In this document: positions 1-12,318 of the stretch, one piece after another
Layout of the letters: each line of letters begins with the position of its first letter
Position numbering within the stretch: position 1 is the stretch's first letter
NCBI GenBank assembly: GCA_029204225.1
Contig: MU833465.1
Location: forward strand, 1-56,172
Direction of reading: 5' to 3'
Length of the DNA stretch: 56,172 nt
Origin: Diphasiastrum complanatum
Taxonomy: Eukaryota; Streptophyta; Lycopodiopsida; Lycopodiales; Lycopodiaceae
Translations under genes and position numbers: made by a program
The notes under the pieces: model-generated
Told to the model about the DNA's origin: nothing
Database searches by the model: none
The model's input: only the letters and a program-made list of their open reading frames with translations

Positions 1-1240
1 TTTCCTAGCATAGCTACGTCTCAAACAACTGTTGTTCAGAGAAGCAACAAAGAGGTGGACGTTTGCAGGTGGGTTCTTTTGGGTTCTTGTGTTTCTGTTC
101 TTTTTGTAAACTCGTTGTTATTTGAAAAGTAGTTGTTTGTTGCATGCTCGTTGTTTGAATCTGGTAAAAATTGCATGGGTTGAAATCTGTCTCATGAGAA
201 GCAGTTCCAAATGCCTTGCATGCAAGTTGCAAGATTACAAAAGAGAGTCGTTTGTCAAGATGGCTTTGCCATGCAATTGTAAATCACAAGTCTATCCTTT
301 GGCAATCTGTCTCAATAACAAGTTTGTACATTAGAAAGCTATCAGTTGGTAGCATATTTGTGTCTCTGTCATCAATGATCAATTTACTAGCATAGACATT
401 TTTTCTATTATTAGTGATCAGGTTTTCAGAGACATGGTGTTTTGTTTTGAGTCTTGAGAGCTACGTTCTAAACCAATTGGTCTTTTTCTCTTGTGAATGT
501 GGTACAACAGTTCCTGCATATAGAGAGAACTCAATTTTTGGTGATACTGTGTGCATGTGAATTGGAGAGCGGTATAGACAATAGCAGCTCAACCATGTCT
601 AAATGGAAAACAGAAAGAAAATTTGCTTTTCGATGTGATGATTGGTTTTTGTTCAGTCACTAACGACAATCCAAAATCTGTTTGTTCTAAACATCGATGT
701 TCTTTTCTTTTATGCATTGTTTTGCTAGTAGATTCGAATGTGTATATATGTCATCTTTTTTTAATATCTTGTCTTTTGCTACAGGGCGTTTACGTCTTGT
801 AATAATATATATATGCGTTCAAATGGATCATTTCGCATATTTTCGAATCCATGTATTCAGTTTTTTAACATTTCTTCAAACGAAGCTAATGATAAAAATG
901 GTAGCACTTGAGTTTTAGAACTATATTCATATAAGCTCAAAAAAGGTTCTTAATATCGGATTGTGCAAAATATTCTTGTCGTAGCAATTTTTATAACTAG
1001 GAGATTCGCCTTTCTCCCAGAATGCCAAGCAATGATAAAAAAATGAAATTTGAAATTGCAAACAACAAATTGCCATGGAATATTTTAAATTAGTCTGACA
1101 AAGCTCACACATTGTTCTTTCAAACAATAATTTTTATTCTATATTTCTCGAATTTGAATCATGAAAATAGCATACATTATTCATGTTCAATTAAAGATTT
1201 CTCATGATTTTGGTGAAGCGTCCTTTTCATATTCTTGCAA
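1..1240. other. AT-rich DNA without a recognisable gene
   Basis: Short ORFs on both strands have no familiar motif, no clear start context and biased AT-rich composition. I see no RNA gene, LTR or domain here. Confidence 0.5.
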
Positions 1241-1252
1241 ATTGAAAAACCA

Positions 1253-1441
1253 ATATGTTTGAAATAATTTATAATTCTATTTTTGTAAATTATATATAAA
1301 AAAAAAAGACCAGAAATTAAGATTATCAATCTATATTTAAGAAAGAATCCTAATTATGATTTTATGTTTGAAAATAATTTATATTTCTACTTTTGTAAAT
1401 TATATAAAAAAAAAGAAGAAGCTATAAATTAAAATTATCAA
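1253..1441. repeat. Diverged tandem duplication of about 110 bp, AT-rich
   Basis: Two adjacent segments (about 1253-1331 and 1363-1441) share the same order of blocks: a TATGTTTGAAA start, an AATTTATA stretch, a TTTTGTAAATTATATA block, a poly-A run and a final AAATTA..ATTATCAA block. The copies differ by substitutions and small indels, so the duplication is old. No coding content is seen. Confidence 0.6.
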
Positions 1442-2415
1442 GTCCTCAGGTGCTATAGTTATCCTACAAAGATTCATAACTCATGAAATAATATTTCTAC
1501 AGTTACTCGCAGCGGTGACATCATTGCAAAAGAGAGCACACTTTGTGTTTCTTGCGACTCGCATGCCTATTGCTAGAGTGATTGACAATGAATTGAAAAG
1601 CAAAAGAATGGATTATGTTAATGTTTCAACGACTATCCTTGGCTCTACAGAAAAAAATATAGTGGTATTTCTGAGAAGTCTATTTGTTGGTTAATGACAA
1701 ACAATCTATCTTTTATCTATCAATATCAGTGCCAGAAATGAGTTTCACGTGTTTTACAAATCCCTATTGTCCAAAAGAAGTGAGGGATTGTCAATACGTA
1801 ATAGCTCTTCTCCAGATTTGCGACGAAAATTTATAAGTTATAACATGTACATATACTATTGCATTCCAATTGATATCTACACATTAGCTGAAGATCTTGA
1901 GGAACGTGAGTCTTTTATGACTAGTTGGGCAACGATTTCTTGTAACCACGAAAAGAAAAAAACATTTTCAAAAGGAAATATATAGATCAATTAGAGATTA
2001 TCTGTACAAAAATATTAAAAAACGATCAGAGTTCAGCAACTTATCATCCTCAGCAAAGGCTTTTTTTTTTATTATGTTATTAGAAAGATGTCAATTTTGA
2101 GAAGAATGTAAACTTTTTGAGTCCCGGACAAAAAAGATCGATCGAATTATACAAAATGCATATTACGTGAGTTTCATTCGAAATGAGAAAGACTTTGAAC
2201 ATTATGTTGAAGATTATTCAAATAAACCAAATGCTTCAAAATGAACAATGACAACAAATTGTGATAATCTTACTGCAATATAAATCATTTCTTGCGGAGC
2301 CATTATTTCAAGTCATATCTGATCAAGAAAGTAACGCTCAGGTCTCATTAGCAAATGATTACAAAAGACATGTTAGGTAATTTCGCATGAATTTCAATCG
2401 TATGAAAATTATTCA

Positions 2416-3031
2416 TTGACAATGGAACAAGAAAATGCTTTTTCGATTTTGATGTCAAATCGAAAAAGTAAACAAGTCTATTTTGTTGTGTGCATTAAAT
2501 TTATTGCTGATATCATTATTATCGACGAAATGTCTATGATTGACTGCTCAAACATTACAACTTGTCATACATCAAATAAATCAAATAAAATCAAATCCAC
2601 ATCGTGTGCCTTTCCCCAATATTTCATCTTGTTATTAGTAGGCGATCATGCACAGTTGCCAACAATATGTAAACATAGAATCTATAACTTATGCTCGATA
2701 TGCCACATCTCCACATCTTTATATTGGAAAATGGCGATTCAAATCCACTTGACTTATTCGATTCGACACTCGTCAGATGCCTTATATCTTTCATTTAAGC
2801 ATGATAAGATTTACAAAGCCAACATCGAAAGAAATCAACGATACTACGATTCTAAAACATGTTACAAATGTACATTTCCTAACATTAGCATACGGTATTA
2901 CGACTCATAAATCGCAAGGCATAACAATCCGTGACACTGCAATAATTGATATTCCAAAAAGTTTCTATCCAGGATTAACTTATGTTATGTTATCACAAGA
3001 CGAGAAAACATATTTTTTACATGCAAATTAG
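2416..3031 (+). pseudogene. Pif1-like (Helitron-type) DNA helicase, broken fragment
   Basis: The first reading frame begins like the Pif1 N-terminal block (LTMEQENAFSIL). It then has a Walker B motif (IIIDEMSMID), a motif III block (LLVGDHAQLPTI) and an R-finger-like TYSIRHSSD. A second, overlapping frame carries the C-terminal motifs: AYGITTHKSQGITI and GLTYVMLSQ, matching the THKSQG and YVALSR blocks of Pif1/RecD-type helicases. The Walker A loop (GxxGTGKT), expected just after YFVV, is absent, so an internal piece has been deleted, and a frameshift separates the two halves. In plants such Pif1 relics mostly come from Helitron transposons; host PIF1 is the alternative. No Rep domain or Helitron terminal hairpin is recognised nearby, and the intact frame upstream at 1500-1690 has no known motif. 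Confidence 0.8.
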
Positions 3032-3486
3032 CACCTGCAGATTTTGATCCAACACTAGCCATTAAAAATTAAATAAACAATTTATATTTACAATATAGTC
3101 CTATTCTATCAGATCTTAATCTTTCTAATATATTATGTTGTTTTCATTATTTTGGAAATATCATATCCAAAATATTTCATTTCTAATTTTTCAATTGTAC
3201 TTGAAAGAGACATCCGATATGGCATTACAAGAATTTTCAGAGGCCGACAAGGTACATTATTATGAATATCGCGAATTATTTTTTATGATTGAATAGTATA
3301 CCTAAAAACATAATGCTTTTAACTATTCAAAATTCAAAATTTAATTCTAATAATAACTTTAACGATGAAAACTTTCGCAAGCTTTTTCGAAAACTAAAAG
3401 TAGAAACTAAAAACCGCAAGCTTCGACATCTGAAAATATTGAAGAATTGCGAATTTATTCAACCGCGCGACAAACATTCTTGTTAA

Positions 3487-4285
3487 ATGCCTACGGATCG
3501 AACCGGAACAATTACAAAGAGGGGTTTCAAAAATAGTTATACTATGAGCACGCATATCACAACACAAAAACATGCAAGAGAAGCGTATGTCCATGAACAT
3601 CACGGAGATCTTGTAGAAGGTAAAAAATCACATGTATTTTTTTTTAATTTATTTTCTATATTTTTTTTTTAAATTATTGTATTGAACATATGAGAATCAT
3701 ATCATTTTAGGATACAACAATTTCAAAGCGCATTCTAACAAATGTTACTATGCAATATGTAACCTATATTTCGGCTGTAACATTTCCATTTCAGAATGGA
3801 AGACTATGTCTCGGGGCAGAATTGAATGCCATAAACACAAATCTGGGCAGACAGCTTGGCCACCTCTCTGACATAGGAGCTCGACTAACAAACGGTCCTA
3901 TCACAATCGAAAATGTTTTTGAAAATCGTGGAACGATAAGCTACCAAACTCATCAATTACAACAACAACTGACACACATCAGGTTCATATTTTTTAATCA
4001 TTGTAAATGTACAATTTGCTTACAATGCATTTATACACAAATGTAAATACAAACTTGCAACTAACAAATAATAGGTGATAACTCTTGAATCTCCACAACC
4101 GATATCACAACAATCTTCCTCTAGCAAGGATAGGTATGTCAAGTTAACGCTATTTTTTTTGCTCAAACTAGATATTCTTCTATTATAAAAGAGAAAACCA
4201 TTAATTTACGATATTCTTTGCAGGATCTGATACCGAGCCACCGAAACGACTACGACCAAGTTCTTCACAATCTACAAAATAGTAT
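3487..4285 (+). other. Possible remnants of a small spliced gene, unknown
   Basis: Three short open stretches (3487-3620, 3712-3980, 4224-4282) are bounded by plausible GT and AG sites. The last ends in a serine-rich tail (PKRLRPSSSQSTK) before a stop. When the stretches are joined at these sites the phases do not agree and stops appear, so I cannot build a complete protein. No family is recognised. They sit downstream of the helicase relic and could belong to the same dead element. Confidence 0.2.
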
Positions 4286-7200
4286 CTCGAACAAGCAAGC
4301 TAGTCTACATCAGCCAAACAACCAATTTTGATAGACGCATGGAACAACATGCTCATAGACCACCGAAAAAGGATTGTCTATGACAAGACTTGTGGCGATA
4401 TTTTTGATCATTTTGAAGCTCAGATATTAGAAATTGTTATTGATCCTTCAATTACAAATAGATTAGAAAAAATGTATCTCAAAATGTTCAGATCTTGAAA
4501 AATACGAGTTTGTAATAACTTAGGCAGTCGTCCGTCGCTCTCACGCAAATACTGGTATTTGAAATGTCGATCTTACATATGAAATTTTTTGGCACATTTT
4601 ATCAATTTGTAATGTTAATATAAATTCATAATTTTAATTCAAATTGTTTATTCTCATATTTTGTTTAAACTTATTCAAAATTCAAAATTCCAAAAAAGCT
4701 TTTAATCAAATGAACATACAATTTGTACAATGACAAAACATCTTATTACACTTTTTCAAAACATTAGAACAATGTATTTAACAAGCACACACATTATAAC
4801 AATAATATACTTGAAATTCGCTCTCTATTATTCTCTTCTAAAATGCAATTTCTTTTAGTTGCAATACAACCAATCAGTTTTCTATGCAAAACGTATATTT
4901 TAATGCACAACATACACAACGATATTCAATAACTAATTTCTTACAAATAAAAATTCTTTGAAGAATTTTTGGTTTTATTCACAAGTTTTTATTTAGTAAT
5001 CTATGAATTCTACTGCGATAGTTTGAATAGTTTTTTATTTTTCCCATTAAATGATGTAGAGTTTTTATTTTATGTTTATGGTAACCACAATTTTCTCAAG
5101 ATATTCAAACTCGGTTCAACAACGTTGCCACTAGCAATCAAAATCAATTAAAAGACATTACCAACTGTCAACTATTTCGATTCTGACATCTTGATCATTA
5201 TTGATTTGGAATGTTTTGAATCTTCTTAAAAAATTCCAAAACACATGAACATGTAATTCTTGTAATTACTAATTGTGTGATTACATCTATCTTTTTGAAA
5301 ACGACATTTCTACATTTAATAGGACACATATATAATGTATTTGTACTTTGTTATTTGTTGTTCATTTCAAAATGCAAGTTTTTTTTTAAGTTACAACATA
5401 ACACCATCAAACATATATGGGTTGAATACAAAATTCAATTATCATTATGACATACAATTCGCTCTTTACAATTTACGTTTGACTCGAATCAGGACAAAAA
5501 TTGCGTAGCTAGTTTTATTGAATGGACAAAGTAACAAAAGTAACTTATTGAATGGACAAAGTAACAAAAGTTGATGCAGTGTCCCTTTGCTTAAAAAAGT
5601 CATTTCAAAATACTTTAAAACAATCAATTGTTTTTCCTTCATTAAGTGCACAAAGAGAATTTGATTTTTGGAGCTATCCACAAAAAGAAAGTTAAAAAAA
5701 AAAAAGGTGTTAGCGCCTAGCTTCTCAAAACCATCATAAGACATCCAACTTTAGCTCCTAGTGTTGATGCTTTGTTTCAAAAAACCGTCATAAAATACAA
5801 CTCTTATTTATTGAGGGTTTTTGAAATAGTTTATAAGAATTGAGCATTGGACTTGGATTCAAAAAACCAAATTTCGTTACTTTTGTCCATCAAAAGAAAG
5901 GCTCTATGATTTTTTTTGGGAACCAGGCATCAACGCTTTGCTTCCAAAATGTACAGTCAATGAAACAAAAAATATGGCTTTTGAAAACCTGTATCCTTGA
6001 AAGGTTATACAATGGGTTTTTGGAAACCAAAGTAACATAAAATTGGCTTTTGGGACCTTCAAAAAAATCTAAATTTTTTGTGTGCTTTTGGAATGGGTTT
6101 TTGAATGCACAATATAAAACATTAGTTTTTTTTAATGGAATGTGGAGAGCATGTTCATGGTCTATCATAGCAAATGTTTTGGTTTTGCAATACATAAGTG
6201 ACACACTATGGACCCCTTTAAAAAGTTTTCAGGAAATTCAAGGCCATGTGCTAGGCATTGTGAGAGAGAAGAATCACACTTTTTAAAACTCGAAATTCAA
6301 CCCAAGGATGGATTGAATGTTTCAAGCTTGATGTGAAAATTTGCTTAAAAAACAAGGTTTTGAGACCTAGTTTGGACATAGTTTACAATCAAGTGGATTT
6401 TGAGATCACAAGGGATCAAAATCATCATGAATTGATACATGTTGTGTATGGATCGAGGTTCTCAAGCACGTCTGATATCACCAAAATTTGGATGGTTGGT
6501 GTTTCTCCAAGATAGATCCAAATCTAGTGTATGATTGCTTGTTGGAAAGCTAGTGAAGCTAGTCTATGATGTAATTGTTTTCAAGCCAGAAGGACTTATC
6601 TTGAAAAAGTTATTGGCATTCAAATGAAGGTGGGTAGGGCACCCAACCTGGTGAGACATGCCAAGGAAAGCTCACACCTAGCTTAGATCATTAAAAATTC
6701 ATGATTTTGCATTGTCAATCTAAATTGTGTGAGATCTAGATGAGATTTTGGGTTTCATAGCCACATAGTTTCACACAAATCCATTGTTTTTGAGTTGTTT
6801 GTGGATTCATTGAGTGTTTTCAAGTGTTTTTGAATCTCATCGAGGGAGTTGGCTCAAATTCTTGGAGTTCTTCATCTTTGGTGTGAGGCAAGATCTATAT
6901 ACAGGGAGAGATTGACATTGGTTGCAAGTTTGATTTCACATTGTGTTCACAAGATCTCATAAGGAGTTGAATTCACTTTCAAGTATCATTATTATAGAGA
7001 GAGAAGCAACAAATTTGAGTGGAAAACAGTCAAGTATTACTTGTTTGTCCAAGAATCTCAATTTATGAGTGATCTAGTCGGAGGAAAACTAGGACATTGT
7101 TTGTAATCAAATCTTTTCAAATCCATTCCAACTCTCAAGAGGTAGAGTCATTGCTCTTGTTGGAGTCCAATAGGGGTGATTGGATCTGATTTTTGTGTGA

Positions 7201-7424
7201 TTTGATTCAAATTTAGTGTGCCTTAATCTTGTGATCTAGGAAAGGTCCATTTTCCAAGGTGACTAGTGTGTTGGGTGAAGATTGATTCTTAGATTTGTGA
7301 TCTAGATCTTTTGTAGATATTTCTAGATTTTTGATGTGTTCAAATCTAGTGTCTTGAGATTCAAAAAATCACTTTGAAGAATCATTTCACAAGTTTGTAC
7401 TTTGTGTACAAGTACCTTCTCCTC
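4286..7424. other. AT-rich region without a recognisable gene
   Basis: The stretch holds many short ORFs without known domains, runs of A/T and the small direct repeat listed separately. From about 6300 to 7400 the composition is more even (phrases rich in GATCTAG and TTCAAATC), which looks like decayed transposon leader or LTR sequence ahead of the zinc knuckle at 7425. No boundaries can be set. Confidence 0.4.
5515..5571. repeat. 26-bp direct repeat, two copies
   Basis: The unit TTATTGAATGGACAAAGTAA followed by CAAAAG occurs at 5515-5540 and again at 5546-5571, separated by five bases (TAACT). The copies are identical, so the duplication is recent or was gene-converted. Confidence 0.8.
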
Positions 7425-7535
7425 ATGGCATCAATGGAGGCAAATGGAAAGTCCAAATCAAGATGCTTTTATTGTGGCAAGATGGGGCATTTGGCCTTCA
7501 AATTCTACAAGATTGGAGCAATCAAATCTCAATAG
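7425..7535 (+). pseudogene. Retrotransposon gag CCHC zinc-knuckle remnant
   Basis: A 36-residue frame starts at ATG 7425 and ends at TAG 7533. It contains CFYCGKMGHLAFKFYK, which matches the gag zinc knuckle CX2CX4HX4C except that the last cysteine is phenylalanine. This is the copia-type nucleocapsid knuckle seen after the UBN2/gag domain. No gag N-terminus or protease is recognisable around it, so it is an isolated relic with a lost zinc ligand. Acidic, lysine-rich stretches at 7600-7760 may be linker sequence from the same polyprotein. Confidence 0.7.
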
Positions 7536-8737
7536 AGGATGACTCTTATGTTCACATCAAGAATGATGTTTCTTATGTGATTGAAAGTTTTGCAAATGGT
7601 CGTGATGTCAAGGAGACATGAAGGATCAAGGAGGAGCACCAAGAAGATGATCTTGACGAGCCATCTCCAAAACAAATGTGGCAAGGATTGAGGAGGACAG
7701 TCATTCTTCTCAAGTTATGATCCCAAGAAGAACCTCAAGAGACATGGATGAGCCTATGTGGCTCACATTTCAAGGGAAATAGGAACATATTTCAAGAGGT
7801 ATACATCTCGTGCTTTCTTCTCTTATGTCATTTGATGAATCAATTTGCTTTAGTGAGACTCTTGCATCTCAAAGTTGGAGTAAAGTCATACTAGTTGAGT
7901 ATGATGTCTCTCTTGAGAACATAGTCAATGATGTTATTAATGGTTTGAAATTGATTTTAGAAATTGGTTATTAATTAAAAGCAAATGGTTATTTCATCAA
8001 TTGTATGCTCTTGAGTCTTGCAAGAGCAATAGTGATTTGCTCACTCATAGTGTGAAAAATTATCTTTTTTCATGTATTGAGGCAAATTGTAAACTCTTTA
8101 TGAGAGTAATAAATCATCCTCTAAGGACACTTATCTACATAATGAAGTATTTAGCCTCATTAGATCTGAGATTAGCATGGTAATCAAGCATGAAGATATG
8201 ATGCAAACTCTTTGTTATTATAGCATGCATAGTCTTGCCAATCTTGATGTGCCTAATTCTCAAGATCTTGGTAGCATGATGTTGGATCTTTGTGATTCTC
8301 ATGAGTCAAGAAGAACTCTTAATTTCCTCATGGACTTGGATCAATCATGCTCTTCAAGGATGGAAGAAATCAATGTCAAAAGTGCTCAAATGGGGGAAAG
8401 CTCTTTGTGATGCTTGGAGATGGTTTTCAATCAAGGATTTGTGGTATTTTGTTCTTTTACTTCTCTTAAGTATTGACAATAATTCACTTCCCAATCTGTG
8501 TATATTGTTTGCAGATCAGGGTAAAGGGGTAAGTCATCAGAACTGACAAAGATTTTATTGGAACTGAAATTCATTCTATGAATGTCAAAAATGTTTACAA
8601 TATCTATTTTATCTTCATAGATAGAATATTGTTTTCAAATTTTCTGAGATATTCTAATATGTACATGGATAAACATCCAGCGACTAATAAAACATGGTCA
8701 GTTTGAACGTTAGACTGATCTTGTACAATAGCTAGGG
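7536..8737. other. No recognisable gene
   Basis: Several 60-85 residue frames at 8001-8546 look coding-like in composition but show no motif I know. They may be decayed retroelement sequence linked to the zinc knuckle upstream. Confidence 0.35.
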
Positions 8738-9400
8738 CTAGAATACCTTTATGATGATCTCTTTGTTGAGAAATTTCCTTCTGACGTAGTGATACTTGAT
8801 TTCAATGTGCTTACTCTTGGAATGAAACCTAGGGTTGGCCGATAAGGCAATGGCACTTTGATTATCACAAGATAAAATTGTCGGAGCATACTGATTTAGA
8901 CTGATATCTGAGAGTAAATTCCTCAACCAAATTGCTTCCTTTGTAGCTTGAGAGACTGCAATATACTCTGATTCAGTGGAAGATAGAGCTATTGATGATT
9001 GCTTGCGACTGTTCCATGAAATAAGGCCATTGTTGAGGAAGAATATAAATTCAAAAGTGGATTTACGAGTGTCTACATCTCCTACCCAACTTGCATCTAT
9101 GTAACCACTGAGTAAATTGAGTTTGTCGTTGTCAACTGTTCCATAACAAATGCAAAAGTCCATAGGAGCTCGAAGATATCTCATAACTCTGACAAGAGCT
9201 TTCCAATGTGTTATACTAGGGTTAGTCATAAACGGGCTTAGGGAGCTTACTACAAAGGCTATGTCTGGTCTGGTACACATCATGGCGTAAGAGATCCTAT
9301 TATCAAATGATATGTTGTCTGTACATCCATTTGATGTACTTCCAAATCTGCTGCTGCAAAAAAGACTGTAATCACACCAGACAATATATAGTACTACCAT
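8738..9400 (-). pseudogene. Ty1/copia RT end and RNase H fragment
   Basis: The 220-residue minus-strand frame reads through the end of a copia reverse transcriptase into RNase H. Landmarks are MCTRPDIAFVVSSLSPFM, HWKALVRVMRYLRA, SGYIDASWVGD (YxDADWAGD type), RKSTFEF, ISWNSRKQSSIALSSTESEY, WLRNLLSD, LSCDNQSAIALSANPRFHSK and KHIEIKYHYVRRK. The acidic residues of the RNase H core (D in DASW, E in SSTESEY, D in SCDNQSA) are present. The frame lacks the upstream RT catalytic half and the integrase, and no LTR is recognised next to it, so it is a truncated relic. It belongs to a different copia lineage from the 28.8-34.2 kb element. Confidence 0.9.
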
Positions 9401-9775
9401 TTAGAGTTTTGACGCTCCATACTTTTCACATTACTGATATCTATTTGTTTGAACGATAACTCACTTCGAAATCTTTGCAACGCTGCACCGAAGTGGAAAA
9501 TCTAAAATATTTCCTCTGAAAGTTTTTATATTCTGTTGATTTTTCATATCCGTACCAATATCGGATCCAAGCGTGCTAACTGAAGGAAAACCTGAGCAAT
9601 CGTACATCCGCACTCCAGTCCGGCCTTAGTTTGAATGATCGTTTGAAGCTGTCCCATTTCTTTTCATAGAGAGGTGGATTCATTTTTTATTTGCTCGATG
9701 TAAGAAAAAAGCAAAGATTGCAAAACAATAGAGATACAATAGTAAAGGTAAATTCACATTTATTTTGATTCATTT
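9401..9775. other. No recognisable gene
   Basis: Sequence upstream of the copia fragment on its strand. I find no continuation of the RT domain, LTR or RNA gene. Confidence 0.4.
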
Positions 9776-10085
9776 GATATTTAGTTGATAACTTAATGTG
9801 TTATCTATTGATGCATTATATTGTGGTTTCCATTACTTTCCATTGTGCTTTCCATTACTTTTTATTGTGCATTCTAGCATGCAAATCATGTGCTAAAATA
9901 GATACATTGCATTGAATTCATCAATGGATACATTTGCATTGCATAGATGTGCATTAAATAGACTATACATTGCATTGGATACATCAATAGATACATTTGC
10001 AATCAATAGATGTGCATTCAATAGATGCGCATTCAATGGGCTATATATTTGCATTCATGGATTAAAAATATATGCATTCAAAAAT
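9776..10085. repeat. Degenerate GCATT/GATACAT short-motif repeat region
   Basis: Blocks such as TTTCCATTACTTT (three diverged copies near 9829-9870), GATACATTTGCA and ATAGATGTGCATT (several copies, 9930-10060) recur in imperfect tandem. This is short-period repeat DNA. The 63-residue frame across it is a by-product. Confidence 0.6.
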
Positions 10086-10238
10086 TTTGCAAGAATGATG
10101 TGATGCCAAAACATTATATTGATTGATTTAAAAACATGTACACTCTCACTTGCTTCTAAAAGAAAAAATCCAAATAGAATGATTAGATGTAGTTAATCTT
10201 GATTTCCATATTCAATCACCCATAATAGACTCATTCAC

Positions 10239-10360
<122 letters not shown>

Positions 10361-10605
10361 ATGAGAGAGTTAAAGGTAACCAACACTCCCAATTCTAGGA
10401 AGGTGTGTAGCCCTTGTTTTCTTCCGTTAAAGGCGTGGTTCAAATGTTTTTTGTTGGAAGATGAGTTCCACAAAAAAGCCCAAACGCCGCAGGGAGGGAG
10501 CATGTGGTGACATTCTGGAGTAGGATATAATCGTGTGGTTTGGGAGTTTTGATTAGCACTCTATAATGTTCTCTCTGTTTTTCTCTTCATGTGTGTTAAC
10601 GGTCA

Positions 10606-10650
10606 GTGTGGGTGTGTGTGTGTGTGCGTGCGTGTGTTTGTGTGTGTGTT
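10606..10650. repeat. (GT)n-rich microsatellite
   Basis: Imperfect TG/GT dinucleotide run with CG interruptions (GTGTGCGTGCGTGTGTTTG). Confidence 0.9.
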
Positions 10651-10699
10651 TCATGCTACTGGTTTACGGTTTGTGTTATATGTTAATTTATGTTTCGTG

Positions 10700-10893
<194 letters not shown>

Positions 10894-10921
10894 ATACATC
10901 TAACATTTTCAACTTTTGCAG

Positions 10922-11943
10922 AAGGACCATAAGTTGGTTTCAAGAAAAAGAGTTGCAAGAGAGATCGAGAATATTATTGATAGGATAAATCATATGAATA
11001 TTGATTTTGGATCATCATTGGCCCTAGATGATGCTCTTTTGATGATGAACCCTTGCATGATATAATTAGTTCATCAATGCCTTGTGATTCAATCCATGTC
11101 TCCAAATCTCTAGAACGTTCTTACCACCCAACCACACCTATCCTAGATGTTGCACATGAGTCCTCCACGATACTCCACGTGGATTCCACAAACTTGACCA
11201 CCCCTTTAAAAAAGAGAACACGTCTTGGACGTATTATGACTAGTTTGAAAGATAATTGCAAATTACTACGCACTGTTGATGTGTCAAAAGACATTCTAGG
11301 TTCTTTGTCTGACCTTCATCTTCCACCTAGCTTGCAACCATTAGTAAAAACTTTTATTAGAAGTAGATATTCGTGTTGGCCACTGCAATCACCATTACCA
11401 TTAAATGGAACATCATTTACGTATTGGGGTCGAATGTACATGATCATGCCTAGTGAACACTTTCCTGAGGTTGGTTTGGGCCTTTTTGCATTGAGTAGTA
11501 TTGAGGTCCCTTTAAATAGTGTTGTGACATTGATGCCATATGCAGGACCTCAATACAATTGGGGTGATTGGCATGCCTTGTGTCGTCACCAATGGAGGAT
11601 GCAAGTATATGGCTTGAATTCAAATGCTTGTTCTTTAGAGGAGCAACGCATGCAAGGAGGCAACATCTCAAGGGCAAATCGTACATACATTGATGGACGT
11701 CCAGATGTGCATGGAAAAATTGCTGCATATATAAATAGTTCCATTGGCCACCCTTTATTGACGAATTGTGATTTTAAAGAACGCACCAATGGAAAAGAAG
11801 AATATTTTACTAGGAATGTAAAGGGCACTTATGTAATGGTCTGTGCCACTAGATCTATCAAGTTTGGGGAGGAATTGTTCATCAAGTATAGTTTCAACCA
11901 TCCTCTACCCAAATGTTTGCAAAAGACAATAAGTCAAATGTGA
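10922..11943 (+). pseudogene. SET-domain protein (lysine methyltransferase-like)
   Basis: The 5' part (10922-11031) opens behind a good acceptor (TTTTGCAG) in one frame, with a basic KLVSRKRVAREIE segment. The main frame is open from 11032 to TGA at 11941; its first ATG is 11077. A frameshift near 11032-11065 joins the two. The main frame has SET signatures. GLGLFA (about residue 141 counted from 11053) matches the G.G.FA opening. YAGP follows at 163, then YIDGR at 212 and KIAAYINSS..NC at 222-239 (the family's R-F-I-N-H-S..N-C block). GEELFIKYSF at 272-281 matches the GEEL..DY end. The histidine of NHS is serine here, as in some divergent SET proteins. SET domains transfer methyl from S-adenosylmethionine to lysines; activity here is untested. 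No pre-SET cysteines are visible. Confidence 0.7.
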
Positions 11944-12011
11944 AGATTGATATGTAGAGATGTATAATCCATGCATCTTGATTGTATTTGGTTTGTGTCA
12001 TTAAATATGTC

Positions 12012-12070
12012 AAATGCTAGGAGCATTATTCGTCATTTGCCTAGATTAAATGCTAGGAGCATTATTCGTC
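12012..12070. repeat. 23-bp direct repeat, two copies
   Basis: The unit AAATGCTAGGAGCATTATTC plus GTC occurs at 12012-12034 and 12048-12070, just downstream of the SET frame and ahead of its partial duplicate. Confidence 0.85.
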
Positions 12071-12149
12071 TTTGAGTTCATTGAATGTTAACAAGTTGAA
12101 AAGACAAATATGTCTAATAGATACATTGGTATGTTCATACTTTTTAAAC

Positions 12150-12235
12150 CAAGAGGTAATTTATATTCATATGCAACATTTAGATCTATCAAGTATAGGG
12201 AGAAAATGTTTATCAAGCATTGTTTCAACCTACTT
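12150..12235 (+). pseudogene. Partial duplicate of the SET C-terminus
   Basis: A short frame reads YSYATFRSIKYREKMFIKHCFN. It aligns with VMVCATRSIKFGEELFIKYSFN at the end of the SET frame, and the DNA is also alike (both contain AGATCTATCAAGT, then TTCATCAAG or TTTATCAAG). This copy has lost the GEEL motif (now REKM), so it is a dead diverged duplicate. It may be the trace of a tandem SET array or of a second copy of the whole unit. Confidence 0.65.
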
Positions 12236-12318
12236 CTTGTTATTTTGATATATAGGATTCTTCATCCTCATTTAGTGTTGGAGACAATAATCCTCGTAAT
12301 GGTCGACATAGACGACGA

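Noticed and set aside
3487-4285. Complete spliced gene
   Set aside because: The candidate splice sites give incompatible phases and stops, so only a low-confidence remnant is reported.
11450-11828. Minus-strand ORFs of 80-92 residues
   Set aside because: Shadow frames opposite the SET coding region.
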